DNA of 64,000 nt from positions 310,001 through 374,000 of the forward strand of contig NZ_AXAI01000001.1 of NCBI RefSeq assembly GCF_000472425.1, in the 5' to 3' direction. The notes beneath the pieces were generated by a model, which was not told the DNA's origin, did no database searches, and was given only the letters and a program-made list of their open reading frames with translations. Below, piece by piece: positions 7,831 through 17,521 of the stretch. The first letter of the stretch is position 1; each line of letters starts with the position of its first letter. This DNA comes from Bradyrhizobium sp. Tv2a-2. Lineage in GTDB: Bacteria > Pseudomonadota > Alphaproteobacteria > Rhizobiales > Xanthobacteraceae. The translations under genes were made by a program, and so were the position numbers.

Positions 7831-9168
7831 ATGAGCGCAATTGCGTCCGTGGCCGAGGCGAGGCGGTCTCGCGTCCGTCTGTTCATCGTGACCATGTTGT
7901 TCCTGGTCACGACCGTCAATTATGCCGACCGCGCGACGCTTTCGATCGCAGGCACCGCCCTCTCCAAGGAACTCCATCTCGATCCGATCGCCATGGGTTA
8001 CGTCTTTTCGGCCTTCGGCTGGTCCTATGTGATCGCGCAGGTTCCGGGCGGCTGGCTGCTCGACCGCTACGGCTCGCGCTGGGTCTATGCACTGAGCATC
8101 ATCGCGTGGTCGATCGTCACGATGATGCAGGGCTCGGTCGGCTTTTTCAGCGCGGGTGCGGCGGTCATCGTGCTGTTCGGGCTGCGCTTCCTTGTCGGCC
8201 TTGCGGAAGCCCCCTCCTTCCCCGCCAATGCCCGCATCGTCGCAGCCTGGTTCCCGGGCAATGAGCGCGGCACGGCGTCCGCCTTCTTCAACTCCGGACA
8301 GTATTTCGCAACCGTGCTGTTCGCGCCGCTGATGGGCTGGATCGCCCACGACTTCGGCTGGCGCTACGTGTTCTACGTGATGGGCGTGCTCGGCCTCATC
8401 ATGGGCGCCGTCTGGATCAAGACGATGTACGGCCCGAAGGATCATCCTGGGATCAACGAGGCCGAATTCGACTACATCAAGGACGGCGGCGCGCTGGTCG
8501 ACCTCGACGGGCTGCAGGAAAAGACCGTCACCGACAGCGGGCCGAAATGGGATCACCTGCGGCAGCTGTTGTCCAATCGCATGATGCTCGGCGTCTATAT
8601 CGGCCAGTATTGCATCAACACGCTGACCTATTTCTTCCTGACCTGGTTCCCGGTCTACCTGGTGAAGGAGCGCGGGCTGAACATCCTGCAGGCCGGCTTC
8701 GTTGCCGTCCTGCCGGCGCTGTGCGGCGTCATCGGCGGCCTGCTCGGTGGCGTGATTTCCGACTACATCTTGAAGCGAACCAATTCGCTGACCCTTGCCC
8801 GCAAGGTCCCGATCGTCGGCGGCATGCTGCTATCGATGGCGATCATCGGCTGCAACTATGTCGACAGCCAAGCCATGGTGGTCGGCCTGATGGCGCTCGC
8901 CTTCTTCGGCAAGGGCATCGGCGCGCTGGGCTGGGCGGTGGTCTCCGATACGTCGCCGAAAGAGGCCGGCGGCATTTCCGGCGGCCTGTTCAACAGCTTC
9001 GGTAACCTCTCCAGCATCACCACGCCGATCGTGATCGGCTACATCCTGGCCGCAACAGGCTCGTTCGCCGGCGCGCTGGTGTTTGTCGGCGCCAACGCGC
9101 TGGTCGCGGCAATCGCCTACCTTGTCATCGTCGGCAAGATCGAGCGGGTCCAGCTGCGCTCGTCCTGA
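7831..9168 (+). CDS. MFS transporter, glucarate/galactarate (aldarate) family
   Basis: 445 residues with about 12 membrane spans, of the anion:cation symporter family (GudP/GarP, ExuT, DgoT). Typical signatures are VNYADRATLSIAGTAL at the first span and YVFSAFGWSYVIAQVPGGWLLDRYGSRWVY between spans 2 and 3. The ATG at 7831 has a perfect AAGGAGG ribosome-binding site at 7819-7825; an in-frame GTG at 7825 overlaps that site and is unlikely. It heads the gene set for glucarate and galactarate breakdown, which points to aldarates as substrate. A strong hairpin follows the stop. Confidence 0.9.
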   Translation: MSAIASVAEARRSRVRLFIVTMLFLVTTVNYADRATLSIAGTALSKELHLDPIAMGYVFSAFGWSYVIAQVPGGWLLDRYGSRWVYALSIIAWSIVTMMQGSVGFFSAGAAVIVLFGLRFLVGLAEAPSFPANARIVAAWFPGNERGTASAFFNSGQYFATVLFAPLMGWIAHDFGWRYVFYVMGVLGLIMGAVWIKTMYGPKDHPGINEAEFDYIKDGGALVDLDGLQEKTVTDSGPKWDHLRQLLSNRMMLGVYIGQYCINTLTYFFLTWFPVYLVKERGLNILQAGFVAVLPALCGVIGGLLGGVISDYILKRTNSLTLARKVPIVGGMLLSMAIIGCNYVDSQAMVVGLMALAFFGKGIGALGWAVVSDTSPKEAGGISGGLFNSFGNLSSITTPIVIGYILAATGSFAGALVFVGANALVAAIAYLVIVGKIERVQLRSS

Positions 9169-9192
9169 GGACGCCGCCCGCGCCGCGACCTC

Positions 9193-9219
9193 AGGACGGC
9201 GGCAGCCTGCCGCCGTCCT
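9193..9219 (+). terminator. strong hairpin terminator after the MFS gene
   Basis: A perfect 12-bp stem (AGGACGGCGGCA / TGCCGCCGTCCT) with a GCC loop, followed by TGTCTTT. It lies 24 bases after the MFS stop and before the LysR gene, so it should end or weaken read-through from the importer. Confidence 0.8.
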
Positions 9220-9284
9220 TGTCTTTGGGGACATCGATGCTAGAAAGGCCAAATCAGCGCCTCGTCTATTCCGGACACGCATCG

Positions 9285-10190
9285 ATGTTCGACCTCAACC
9301 AGCTCCGCTGTTTTGTCACAGTGGCGGAAGAGCTGCATTTCGGCAGGGCGGCGGCGCGGCTCAACATGACCCAGCCCCCGCTGAGCCGACAGATCCAGGT
9401 GCTCGAGCACATCATCGACGCGCCGCTGCTCGAGCGCACCAGCCGCTCGGTGCGGCTGACGCCCGCGGGCCGCAGCTTCCTGCCCGAAGCGCGGCGCATT
9501 CTGAAATTGGCCGAGAGCGCTTCGCAGGTTGCGCAGCGCATTGCCAAGGGCAAGACCGGATCGCTCAAGATCGGTTTCACCGCGGCGGCTGCCTATGGCT
9601 ATCTGCCGGAGCTGATCGCGGCCTGCCGCGCCAAACTTCCCGAGGTCGACTTCTCGCTGAAGGAAATGGTCTCCGGCGATCAGTTCGAGGCGCTCGCCTC
9701 CGGGCAGATCGATGCAGGCCTGCTGCGTCCACCGATCGCGCGGCCCGAGTTGCAAAGCCGCCGCGTGCTGGCCGAGCCGCTGCTCGCCGCGATCCCGAAG
9801 AAGCATCCGCTCGCAGCGTCCGAGACGCTGTCGATCAAGGATTTCGACGGCCAGCCTTTCGTCATGTACTCGCCCTACGAGGCGCGCTACTTCCACGACC
9901 TCCTGGTCGCGCAGTTTTCGCGCGCAGAGGTGCTGCCGAGCTATGTCCAGCACATGAGCCAGATTCATTCCATCCTCGCGATGGTGCGCGCAGGACTGGG
10001 ACTCGCGATTGTGCCCAGTGCCGCGGCGAGCCTCAAGATCGCCGACGTACGGCTGCGCCCTCTGAAGCTGCGCACGCCGGCCCCGGTCGAGCTTTTTCTG
10101 GTCTGGCCGCGCGAGCACGAGAACCCGCTGCTGCCGCCGCTGATTGAGATTGCAACCAGCATCACGGGCCCCGAGGGTGCCAAGGATTGA
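9285..10190 (+). CDS. LysR-family transcriptional regulator
   Basis: 301 residues. The N-terminal winged helix-turn-helix is clear (MFDLNQLRCFVTVAEELHFGRAAARLNMTQ and PPLSRQIQVLE), followed by a LysR substrate-binding domain from about residue 90. The ATG at 9285 gives the standard LysR start; upstream in-frame starts would run into the terminator stem. The gene lies between the importer and the catabolic genes, all on the same strand, so it most likely controls aldarate catabolism with glucarate, galactarate or an intermediate as coinducer. That role is inferred from position. Confidence 0.9.
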   Translation: MFDLNQLRCFVTVAEELHFGRAAARLNMTQPPLSRQIQVLEHIIDAPLLERTSRSVRLTPAGRSFLPEARRILKLAESASQVAQRIAKGKTGSLKIGFTAAAAYGYLPELIAACRAKLPEVDFSLKEMVSGDQFEALASGQIDAGLLRPPIARPELQSRRVLAEPLLAAIPKKHPLAASETLSIKDFDGQPFVMYSPYEARYFHDLLVAQFSRAEVLPSYVQHMSQIHSILAMVRAGLGLAIVPSAAASLKIADVRLRPLKLRTPAPVELFLVWPREHENPLLPPLIEIATSITGPEGAKD

Positions 10191-10314
10191 TGCTGATCGC
10201 GCATCGTTCGATCCAGTGATTGGCTTGGACGCGCATCGAACTGTTTTCTAGAAAGACGGTGGACGCGAGGCCTTCTTGACCGCCCGCGTCGGTTTCCCAG
10301 ACCGGAGTGGCGCC

Positions 10315-11259
10315 ATGAGCAAGATGACCCCGCAGGAGATGGCCGCGCGTATCGGCGGCGGCCTTCTGTCCTTCCCAGTGACACCTTTCAACGCCGACTT
10401 TTCCTTCGATGAAGCAAGCTATCGCGCCAACATGGACTGGCTGTGCGGCTATGACGTCGCAGGCCTGTTCGCCGCCGGCGGCACTGGTGAGTTTTTCTCG
10501 CTGACACCAGCGGAAGTCCCGCAGGTCGTCGCGGTCGCCGTCGATGAGACCAAGGGCCGCGTGCCCGTGCTCGCTGGCACCGGCTATGGCACGGCGACCG
10601 CGTGCGAGATCGCGATCGGGGCCGAAAAGGCCGGCGCTGACGGCCTGCTTCTCCTGCCACCCTATCTCACCCATTCCGAGCAGGCCGGCCTCGCCGCGCA
10701 TGTCGAGGCGGTTTGCGCCGCGACCAAGCTTGGCGTCATCGTCTACAACCGCGACAACGCCATTCTGCAGCCCGATACGCTGGCGCGTCTCGCCGATCGC
10801 TGCCCGAACCTCGTCGGCTACAAGGACGGCATCGGCGACATCGAGTTGATGACCCGCGTCTACACCAAGCTCGGCGACCGTCTCACCTATATCGGCGGCC
10901 TGCCCACCGCCGAGACGTTTGCGCTGCCCTATCTCGACATGGGCGTCACCACCTATTCCTCCGCGGTGTTCAACTTCGTGCCGGAATTCGCCACCAACTT
11001 CTATGCCGCGGTGCGGCGGCGCGACCATCGCACCATCCATGCAGGATTGAAGGATTTCATTCTGCCGCTGGTCGAGATACGTAACCGCAAGAAGGGCTAT
11101 GCGGTCTCGATCATCAAGGCCGGCATGAAGGTCATCGGCCGCAATTCCGGGCCCGTCCGTCCACCGCTGACCGACCTGACCGAAGCGGAGGTGGCGGAAC
11201 TCACCGCTTTGGTGAAGAAGCTGCCGACCGGCGCTTCCGCCATGCAGGCTGCGGAATAA
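10315..11259 (+). CDS. kdgD: 5-dehydro-4-deoxyglucarate dehydratase
   Basis: 314 residues of the DapA/NAL class I aldolase superfamily. It dehydrates and decarboxylates 5-keto-4-deoxyglucarate to 2,5-dioxopentanoate. The Schiff-base lysine is Lys170 in [30 protein letters not shown] is the family version of the GGTGE loop. The ATG at 10315 matches the family N-terminus ([25 protein letters not shown]). It is followed after 33 bases by glucarate dehydratase, whose product it consumes. Confidence 0.93.
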   Translation: MSKMTPQEMAARIGGGLLSFPVTPFNADFSFDEASYRANMDWLCGYDVAGLFAAGGTGEFFSLTPAEVPQVVAVAVDETKGRVPVLAGTGYGTATACEIAIGAEKAGADGLLLLPPYLTHSEQAGLAAHVEAVCAATKLGVIVYNRDNAILQPDTLARLADRCPNLVGYKDGIGDIELMTRVYTKLGDRLTYIGGLPTAETFALPYLDMGVTTYSSAVFNFVPEFATNFYAAVRRRDHRTIHAGLKDFILPLVEIRNRKKGYAVSIIKAGMKVIGRNSGPVRPPLTDLTEAEVAELTALVKKLPTGASAMQAAE

Positions 11260-11292
11260 ATCGAAGACCAAGCGGTACAACGGGAGGAGCAG

Positions 11293-12648
11293 ATGATGTC
11301 GCAAGCGGTTGGACCCGGCGCTTCCGGCGCACCTCGCGTCACCGACATGCAGGTGATCCCGGTCGCGGGACGCGACAGCATGCTCCTCAATCTGAGCGGC
11401 GCGCATGCGCCGTTCTTCACCCGCAACATCGTCATCCTCACCGACAATTCCGGCCATACCGGCCTCGGTGAGGTACCGGGCGGAGAAAAAATCCGGCAGA
11501 CCCTTGAAGATGCCCGCGATCTCGTGATCGGCGAAACCATCGGCGGCTGCAACAACATCCTCGCTGCGATCCGCACCAAATTCGCTGACCGCGATGCCGG
11601 CGGCCGCGGCAAGCAGACCTTTGACCTACGGGTGATGATCCACGCCGTGACCGCGGTGGAATCCGCGCTGCTCGACCTGCTCGGTCAGCATCTCGGGCTG
11701 CCGGTCGCCGCCCTGCTCGGCGAAGGGCAGCAGCGCGCCAGTGTCGAGACGCTCGGCTATCTCTTCTTCGTCGGCGACCGCCGCAAGACCAATTTGCCCT
11801 ACGTCGCTGGCGAGGACGAGAAGACCGACTGGTTCCGCCTGCGCCATCAGGCAGCGCTGACGCCGGAGGCCGTGGTGCGGCTCGCGGAAGCCACCCATGA
11901 TCTCTACGGTTTTGCCGATTTCAAGCTGAAGGGCGGCGTGCTGCGCGGCGAAGACGAGATCGAGGCCGGCGCCGCAATTGCAAGGCGCTTTCCCAAAGCA
12001 CGCGTGACGCTCGACCCGAACGGTGCGTGGTCACTGGATGAGGCCATCAGGCTGTGCAAGGACCTGCACGGCATCCTCGCTTATGCCGAGGATCCGTGCG
12101 GCGCTGAGGCCGGTTTCTCGGGCCGCGAGATCATGGCGGAGTTCCGCCGCGCCACCGGCCTGCCGACCGCGACCAACATGATCGCAACCGACTGGCGCCA
12201 GTTGTCGCATGCGCTGCGGCTCGGGGCAGTCGACATTCCCCTCGCCGATCCCCACTTCTGGACCATGCAGGGCTCGGTGCGGGTGGCGCAGACCTGCCGC
12301 GATAACGGGCTGACCTGGGGCTCGCACTCCAACAACCACTTCGACATTTCGCTCGCGATGTTCACCCATGTCGGCGCCGCAGCCCCGGGCAAGGTCACCG
12401 CGATCGACACCCACTGGATCTGGCAGGATGGCCAGGCGCTGACCAAGGAGCCACTCAAGATCAAGGGCGGCAAGATCGACATCCCCGACCGCCCGGGCCT
12501 CGGCGTCGAGATCGATCGGGGCGCTATCGAAGCTGCGAACGCGCTGTACAAGAAACACGGCCTCGGCGCGCGCGACGACGCCCTCGCCATGAAGTTCCTG
12601 ATCCCCGGCTGGACCTTTGACGACAAGCGTCCCTGCCTCGTACGATAG
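11293..12648 (+). CDS. gudD: glucarate dehydratase
   Basis: 451 residues, the usual length, of the enolase superfamily. It dehydrates D-glucarate to 5-keto-4-deoxyglucarate. The general-base KxK motif is K211/K213 in FKLKGG; metal ligands are in LDPNGAW, AEDPCG and the TNMIATDW region; the catalytic His is in [20 protein letters not shown] near residue 350. GGGAGGAGCAG just upstream of the ATG serves as ribosome-binding site. It sits between kdgD and the semialdehyde dehydrogenase in the order of the pathway. Confidence 0.95.
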   Translation: MMSQAVGPGASGAPRVTDMQVIPVAGRDSMLLNLSGAHAPFFTRNIVILTDNSGHTGLGEVPGGEKIRQTLEDARDLVIGETIGGCNNILAAIRTKFADRDAGGRGKQTFDLRVMIHAVTAVESALLDLLGQHLGLPVAALLGEGQQRASVETLGYLFFVGDRRKTNLPYVAGEDEKTDWFRLRHQAALTPEAVVRLAEATHDLYGFADFKLKGGVLRGEDEIEAGAAIARRFPKARVTLDPNGAWSLDEAIRLCKDLHGILAYAEDPCGAEAGFSGREIMAEFRRATGLPTATNMIATDWRQLSHALRLGAVDIPLADPHFWTMQGSVRVAQTCRDNGLTWGSHSNNHFDISLAMFTHVGAAAPGKVTAIDTHWIWQDGQALTKEPLKIKGGKIDIPDRPGLGVEIDRGAIEAANALYKKHGLGARDDALAMKFLIPGWTFDDKRPCLVR

Positions 12649-12670
12649 ACAAGAAATTTCGGAGGAACAC

Positions 12671-14119
12671 ATGTCAGCCATCCTTAAAAACTTCATCGCC
12701 GGCGAGTGGGTCGACGGTTCTGGCATCACCAAAAACATCAACCCCTCCAACACCAATGACGTCATCGGCGAATATGCCCGCGCCGACCGGGCGCAGACCG
12801 AGAAGGCCATCGCCGCCGCCAAGGCCGCCTTCCCCGCCTGGTCGCGCTCCACGCCGCAAGAGCGCTATGACGCGCTGAACAAGATCTCGGCCGAGATCCT
12901 GGCGCGGAAGGAGGAGCTCGGGCGCCTGTTGTCGCGCGAGGAAGGCAAGACGCTGCCCGAAGGCATTGGCGAGGCGGCGCGCGCCGGGCAAATCTTTGCG
13001 TTCTTCGCCGGCGAAGCGCTGCGGCTGTCCGGCGAGAAGGGCCCCTCGGTACGACCCAATCTCGAGGTCGAGATCACCCGCGAGCCGCTCGGCGTCGTCG
13101 GCATGATCACACCCTGGAATTTCCCGATCGCGATCCCCGCCTGGAAGATCGCGCCCGCGCTCTGTTATGGCAACACCGTCGTCTTCAAGCCCGCCGAGCT
13201 CGTGCCGGGCTCGGCGCATGCGCTCTGCGAAATCATCGCGCGCTCCGGCATTCCCGCCGGCGTGTTCAACCTCGTGGTCGGCTCCGGCTCGGTGGTCGGC
13301 CAGACGCTCCTGGAACACCAGGACGTCGCCGCGATTTCCTTCACCGGCTCGGTCGCCACGGGCCGCAAGATCGCGCAGGCCTGCGTGCTGTCGCCGGCGA
13401 TGAAGAAATTCCAGCTCGAGATGGGCGGCAAGAATCCGCTTGTGGTGCTCGACGACGCCGACCTCAAGGTCGCGGTCGAGGCGGCCACCAACGGCGCTTA
13501 TTTCTCCACCGGACAGCGCTGCACCGCCTCCTCACGGCTGATCGTGACTGAAGGCATCCACGACCGCTTCGTCGAGGCGATGGCAGAACGGCTGAAGGGC
13601 CTGCAGGTGGACGATGCGCTCAAGCCCGGCGTGCATCTCGGCCCGGTGGTCGACCAGAGCCAGCTCGACCAGGACCTGAAGTATCTGAAGATTGGCAAGG
13701 ATGAGGGCGCGAAGCTTTATTGGGGCGGCGAGCTGTTGAACCGCGAGACGCCCGGCTTCTACATGCAACCGGCACTGTTCACCGAGACCAGGAACACCAT
13801 GCGCATCGCGCGCGAGGAGATCTTCGGCCCTGTCGCCTGCGTCATCCGCGCCAAAAACTATGACGAGGCCCTCGCCATCGCCAACGACACCGAGTTCGGA
13901 CTTGCCGCGGGCATCTGCACCTCGAGCCTGAAATATTCCTCGCATTTCAAGCGCAACAGCGAGGCCGGCATGGTGATGGTCAACCTGCCGACCGCCGGCG
14001 TCGACTACCATGTGCCATTCGGCGGCCGCAAAGGTTCGAGCTACGGCGCGCGCGAACAAGGCGCCTACGCCAAGGAGTTCTATACCACCGTCAAGACCGC
14101 CTACACCTACCCGGTGTAA
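12671..14119 (+). CDS. aldehyde dehydrogenase, likely 2,5-dioxovalerate (2-oxoglutarate semialdehyde) dehydrogenase
   Basis: 482 residues of the NAD(P)-dependent ALDH superfamily. Catalytic Cys284 lies in [14 protein letters not shown] and Glu250 in [17 protein letters not shown]. The ATG at 12671 follows GGAGGAACAC closely. In this operon its natural substrate is 2,5-dioxopentanoate from KdgD, giving 2-oxoglutarate. Sequence alone would also allow a broader succinate-semialdehyde-type specificity, so the exact assignment rests on context. Confidence 0.9.
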   Translation: MSAILKNFIAGEWVDGSGITKNINPSNTNDVIGEYARADRAQTEKAIAAAKAAFPAWSRSTPQERYDALNKISAEILARKEELGRLLSREEGKTLPEGIGEAARAGQIFAFFAGEALRLSGEKGPSVRPNLEVEITREPLGVVGMITPWNFPIAIPAWKIAPALCYGNTVVFKPAELVPGSAHALCEIIARSGIPAGVFNLVVGSGSVVGQTLLEHQDVAAISFTGSVATGRKIAQACVLSPAMKKFQLEMGGKNPLVVLDDADLKVAVEAATNGAYFSTGQRCTASSRLIVTEGIHDRFVEAMAERLKGLQVDDALKPGVHLGPVVDQSQLDQDLKYLKIGKDEGAKLYWGGELLNRETPGFYMQPALFTETRNTMRIAREEIFGPVACVIRAKNYDEALAIANDTEFGLAAGICTSSLKYSSHFKRNSEAGMVMVNLPTAGVDYHVPFGGRKGSSYGAREQGAYAKEFYTTVKTAYTYPV

Positions 14120-14124
14120 GCCAG

Positions 14125-14151
14125 GAATCTTCAGGGAGAATCTTCAGGGAG
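14125..14151 (+). promoter_or_regulatory. tandem 13-bp repeat carrying a duplicated ribosome-binding site
   Basis: GAATCTTCAGGGA occurs twice without a gap (14125-14137 and 14138-14150). Each copy ends in AGGGAG. The proximal AGGGAG sits 8 bases from the ATG at 14160. The perfect identity suggests a recent duplication. Confidence 0.75.
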
Positions 14152-14159
14152 CAGCGCGC

Positions 14160-15701
14160 ATGAAGCATTCGTCCATCGCGGTCGAGCAGCCCCGCTACAT
14201 CAAGCTCAACGAGCGCGACAATGTCGCGATCGTGGTCAACGACTTCGGCTTGCCAGCGGGATCGCGCTTTGCCTGCGGGCTCGAACTGAAGAGCTTTGTG
14301 CCGCAGGGCCACAAGACCGCGCTGGTCGACATCGCCGAGGGCGCACCGATCACCCGCTATAGCGAGGTCATCGGCTATGCCGCGGCGCCGATCAGCGCCG
14401 GTGAGTGGGTGGACGAGGCGCGCATTCGCATGCCCGACGCACCGGGGCTCGACAATCTCGAGATAGCGACTGCCGTGCCAGCCGCCCTGCCGCCGCTCGA
14501 AGGCTACACCTTCGAGGGTTATCGCAATCCTGACGGATCGGTCGGCACCAAGAACATCCTGGGCATCTCGACCTCGGTGCAATGTGTGGCCGGCACGCTG
14601 GAATATGCCATCAAGCGCATTCGTTCCGAGCTGCTCCCGAAATATCCCAATGTCGACGACGTCGTTGCCATCACCCATGCTTATGGTTGCGGTGTCGCGA
14701 TCACCGCGCCCGATGCAGTGGTGCCGATCCGCACCTTGCAGAACCTCGCGCTCAATCCGAATTTCGGTGGCGAGGTCATGGTGGTCGGCCTCGGCTGCGA
14801 GAAGCTGACGCCCGAACGTCTCTTGCCCGAAGGCGTCGACAATTCGATCGTTCGTATGCAGGACGAAGCCTTCGAAGGTTTCGGCGCCATTGTCGATGGC
14901 ATTCTCGCGATGGCCGACACGCGGCTTGCGGTGCTCAACCGGCGCAAGCGCGAAACGTGTCCCGCCTCGGATCTCGTGATCGGCTTGCAATGCGGCGGCA
15001 GCGACGCCTTCTCCGGCGTGACTGCCAACCCGGCCGTCGGCTTTGCCGCCGATCTCCTGGTGCGCGCGGGCGCCACCGTGATGTTCTCCGAGGTGACGGA
15101 AGTGCGGGACGCGATCCAGCTGCTGACGCGCCGCGCCGTCAACGCGGATGTCGGCCGAGCGCTGGTGCGCGAGATGGCTTGGTACGACGCCTATCTTGCG
15201 CGCGGCGGCAGCGATCGCAGCGCTAATACCACGCCGGGTAACAAGAAGGGCGGACTCGCCAACATTGTCGAGAAATCGCTCGGCTCGATCGTGAAGTCGG
15301 GCTCGAGCCCGATCGCGGGCGTGCTGGCGCCGGGCGAGAAGGCGCGGCAGAGAGGCATGCTGTTTGCGGCGACGCCGGCAAGCGACTTCATCTGTGGCAC
15401 GCTTCAACTGGCCTCCGGCATGACGCTGCAGGTGTTCACCACCGGCCGCGGCACGCCTTACGGCCTGCAGGCGGCACCGGTGATCAAGGTCGCCACCCGC
15501 AGCGAACTCGCGCGGCGCTGGAAGGATCTGATCGATTTCGACGCCGGCCGCATCGCCACCGGCGAGATGAGTATCGAGGAGGCCGGCTGGGAGCTGTTCC
15601 GCCTGATCCTCGACGTCGCCTCCGGCCGCACCAAGGTCTGGTCGGAGCGCTGGGGCATTCACAACGACCTCACGCTGTTCAATCCCGCGCCGGTGACGTG
15701 A
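14160..15701 (+). CDS. garD: galactarate dehydratase (UxaA/GarD family)
   Basis: 513 residues of the altronate/galactarate dehydratase family. An N-terminal SAF-like domain (about residues 5-95: [26 protein letters not shown]) precedes the large UxaA catalytic part ([57 protein letters not shown]). It would dehydrate D-galactarate to 5-keto-4-deoxygalactarate/glucarate, joining the GudD branch at KdgD. Altronate dehydratase is the main alternative, but the surrounding glucarate genes favour galactarate. Confidence 0.83.
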   Translation: MKHSSIAVEQPRYIKLNERDNVAIVVNDFGLPAGSRFACGLELKSFVPQGHKTALVDIAEGAPITRYSEVIGYAAAPISAGEWVDEARIRMPDAPGLDNLEIATAVPAALPPLEGYTFEGYRNPDGSVGTKNILGISTSVQCVAGTLEYAIKRIRSELLPKYPNVDDVVAITHAYGCGVAITAPDAVVPIRTLQNLALNPNFGGEVMVVGLGCEKLTPERLLPEGVDNSIVRMQDEAFEGFGAIVDGILAMADTRLAVLNRRKRETCPASDLVIGLQCGGSDAFSGVTANPAVGFAADLLVRAGATVMFSEVTEVRDAIQLLTRRAVNADVGRALVREMAWYDAYLARGGSDRSANTTPGNKKGGLANIVEKSLGSIVKSGSSPIAGVLAPGEKARQRGMLFAATPASDFICGTLQLASGMTLQVFTTGRGTPYGLQAAPVIKVATRSELARRWKDLIDFDAGRIATGEMSIEEAGWELFRLILDVASGRTKVWSERWGIHNDLTLFNPAPVT

Positions 15702-15781
15702 GCCTTCTCCTCCCTCTGCCCGCCCTCGCGGGGTGAGGGGCGCATAGAATGAGTTGTGAACGGTCTAATTTTCTTCGAGAT

Positions 15782-15808
15782 CGATCAATGCCGATCGCAC
15801 ATTGATCG
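15782..15808. promoter_or_regulatory. 27-bp inverted repeat in the gap after the aldarate locus
   Basis: CGATCAATG-N9-CATTGATCG, a perfect 9-bp inverted repeat, lies in the 257-base gap between garD and the HAD gene, 150 bases before the latter. It could be an operator or a weak terminator. The gap also holds a GC-rich hairpin (CCCTCGCGGGGTGAGGG) just after garD. Confidence 0.4.
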
Positions 15809-15958
15809 TGACGCGGGGAGATGCGCAGACTATCGCTCCGTCGTCCTGCTACTCGCCGGGACAACGGAAGCAGGCTGGTCATCAATCAAATCTGATAGTC
15901 TTGGAGCAACGGCGGCGGTTGCGCGTTAACAGCTTGGCCTGCACGGAACCAAGGAGAC

Positions 15959-16639
15959 ATGGCGATGCGTATTGAGACGGTGTTTCTGTTCGACCTGGAC
16001 GGCACGCTGGTCGACAGCGTTTATCAACATGTGCTGGCCTGGAAGTCGGCGCTCGACGACGAAAACATCGAGCTGTCCGTGTGGCGCATCCATCGCAAGG
16101 TCGGCATGAGCGGCGGGCTCTTCACCAATCAACTGCTGCGCGAGACCGGCTGCGACATCGACCCCGACAGAATCGAACGGCTGCGTCGCGCGCATACCGA
16201 GGCCTATAACCGGCTCGGCCGCGACATCCGTCCCCTGCCCGGCGCACGCGAGTTGCTGGCGTGGCTCACGGAGCAGCGCATTCCCTGGGCGATCGCGACC
16301 AGCGGACGGATGGAGACTGCCGCGGTCAACCTTGCGGCGCTCGGCGTCGATCCGGACCGCGTTCCCGTCGTCACCCGCGATCAGGTCAAATATGCGAAAC
16401 CCGATCCCGATCTTTTTCTCGCCGCGAGCGCGCGGCTCGATGCCGAGATCGAGCGCGCGATTGTGGTCGGCGACAGCATCTGGGACATGCTTGCCGCCAC
16501 CCGCTGCCGCGCCCTCGGCGTCGGGCTTCTCAGCGGGGGTTATGGCACCGACGAGCTGCGTCAGGCCGGCGCCATCCGTGTTTATGAGGATCCGGCCGAT
16601 CTGCTGGAGCATATCGACGAGGTCGGTGGGCGCAGGTGA
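15959..16639 (+). CDS. HAD-superfamily phosphatase
   Basis: 226 residues with all HAD motifs: FLFDLDGTLVDS (nucleophile and acid/base Asp), the ATSG threonine/serine motif, the Lys of QVKYAKPDPDLFL, and the acidic VVGDSIWDML. The helical cap of about 80 residues marks the phosphoglycolate-phosphatase/beta-phosphoglucomutase-like subgroup. AAGGAGA lies just before the ATG. The substrate is not evident; it stands alone after the aldarate locus. Confidence 0.85.
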   Translation: MAMRIETVFLFDLDGTLVDSVYQHVLAWKSALDDENIELSVWRIHRKVGMSGGLFTNQLLRETGCDIDPDRIERLRRAHTEAYNRLGRDIRPLPGARELLAWLTEQRIPWAIATSGRMETAAVNLAALGVDPDRVPVVTRDQVKYAKPDPDLFLAASARLDAEIERAIVVGDSIWDMLAATRCRALGVGLLSGGYGTDELRQAGAIRVYEDPADLLEHIDEVGGRR

Positions 16640-16770
16640 GCGCGCAGATCGACGCCATCCCGAATCGTGCGGGCTCGACTTCGGCCAGCGCATCGCGCTG
16701 AAGGCATCGATATGCTAGGTGGTGCCATCGGTGGCGATTCGAATGCTGGCTGTAATCGGAGACGACCGGG

Positions 16771-17346
16771 ATGAAAGCGGTTTGCGTCTTTTGCGGCTCT
16801 AATGTTGGGCGAAATCCTGCCTATCACGAGGCCGCCGTCGCTGTCGGAACCGCGCTGGCAAAGGCTGGCCTGAAACTCGTCTATGGCGGCGGCAAGATCG
16901 GCCTGATGGGCGCAGTCGCCGACGCCATCATCGCAGCGGGCGGCCTCGCCGCCGGCGTCATGCCGCGGGCGTTATTCCAGCGTGAGATTGCGCACGCAGG
17001 CCTCAGCGAGCTTCACGTCGTCGAGACCATGCACCAGCGCAAGACCAAGATGGCCGAGCTGGCAGACGGCTTCATCGCGCTGCCCGGCGGAGCCGGGACG
17101 CTGGAGGAGTTTTTCGAACAATGGACCTGGGCGCAGCTCGGCATCCATCGCAAGCCGTGCGGCCTCCTGAACGTGCAGGACTATTTCTCGCCGCTGATCG
17201 CGATGATGCAGAAAACCGTTACGGAAGGTTTTACGGGCGAACGCTATTTCGAGATGCTGGTGATCGAGACCTCGATCGAGCCGATGCTGCAGCGGTTTGC
17301 GACCTATTCCCCGCCGCCGCAGAAATCGCACGCACCGAAGCCGTAA
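16771..17346 (+). CDS. LOG-family nucleoside 5'-monophosphate phosphoribohydrolase
   Basis: 191 residues. The family motif PGGAGTLEEFFE is intact, with the glycine-rich KLVYGGGKIGLMG Rossmann start and MHQRKTKMAELAD. LOG proteins cleave the N-glycosidic bond of cytokinin riboside monophosphates or of AMP-type nucleotides, giving the free base and ribose 5-phosphate. In plant-associated bacteria this can yield active cytokinin, but a housekeeping nucleotide-hydrolase role is equally possible. Confidence 0.88.
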   Translation: MKAVCVFCGSNVGRNPAYHEAAVAVGTALAKAGLKLVYGGGKIGLMGAVADAIIAAGGLAAGVMPRALFQREIAHAGLSELHVVETMHQRKTKMAELADGFIALPGGAGTLEEFFEQWTWAQLGIHRKPCGLLNVQDYFSPLIAMMQKTVTEGFTGERYFEMLVIETSIEPMLQRFATYSPPPQKSHAPKP

Positions 17347-17521
17347 TCATTCGCGCGAACATCCCAAGCGAGAACGCGTCCTAGGAATGCGCTGCGTTTG
17401 CTGCGCTGCCGTATCCCTGTTCAGCTTGCCAATAGCGTAATACGCTGCGTTCCAGCCGCGACAAGCAGAAAAGAAAATTGCGCGCGGCAAGCAGACCCGA
17501 GTGGGCTTGGGGGACCGCCAA

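Noticed and set aside
14091..15662. 523-codon open frame opposite garD
   Set aside because: Shadow of garD third-position bias; no recognisable domain or ribosome-binding site.
15702..15740. GC-rich CCCTCGCGGGGTGAGGG segment after garD as a regulatory site
   Set aside because: It resembles a common intergenic motif of these genomes and may just be a weak terminator; no specific role could be supported.
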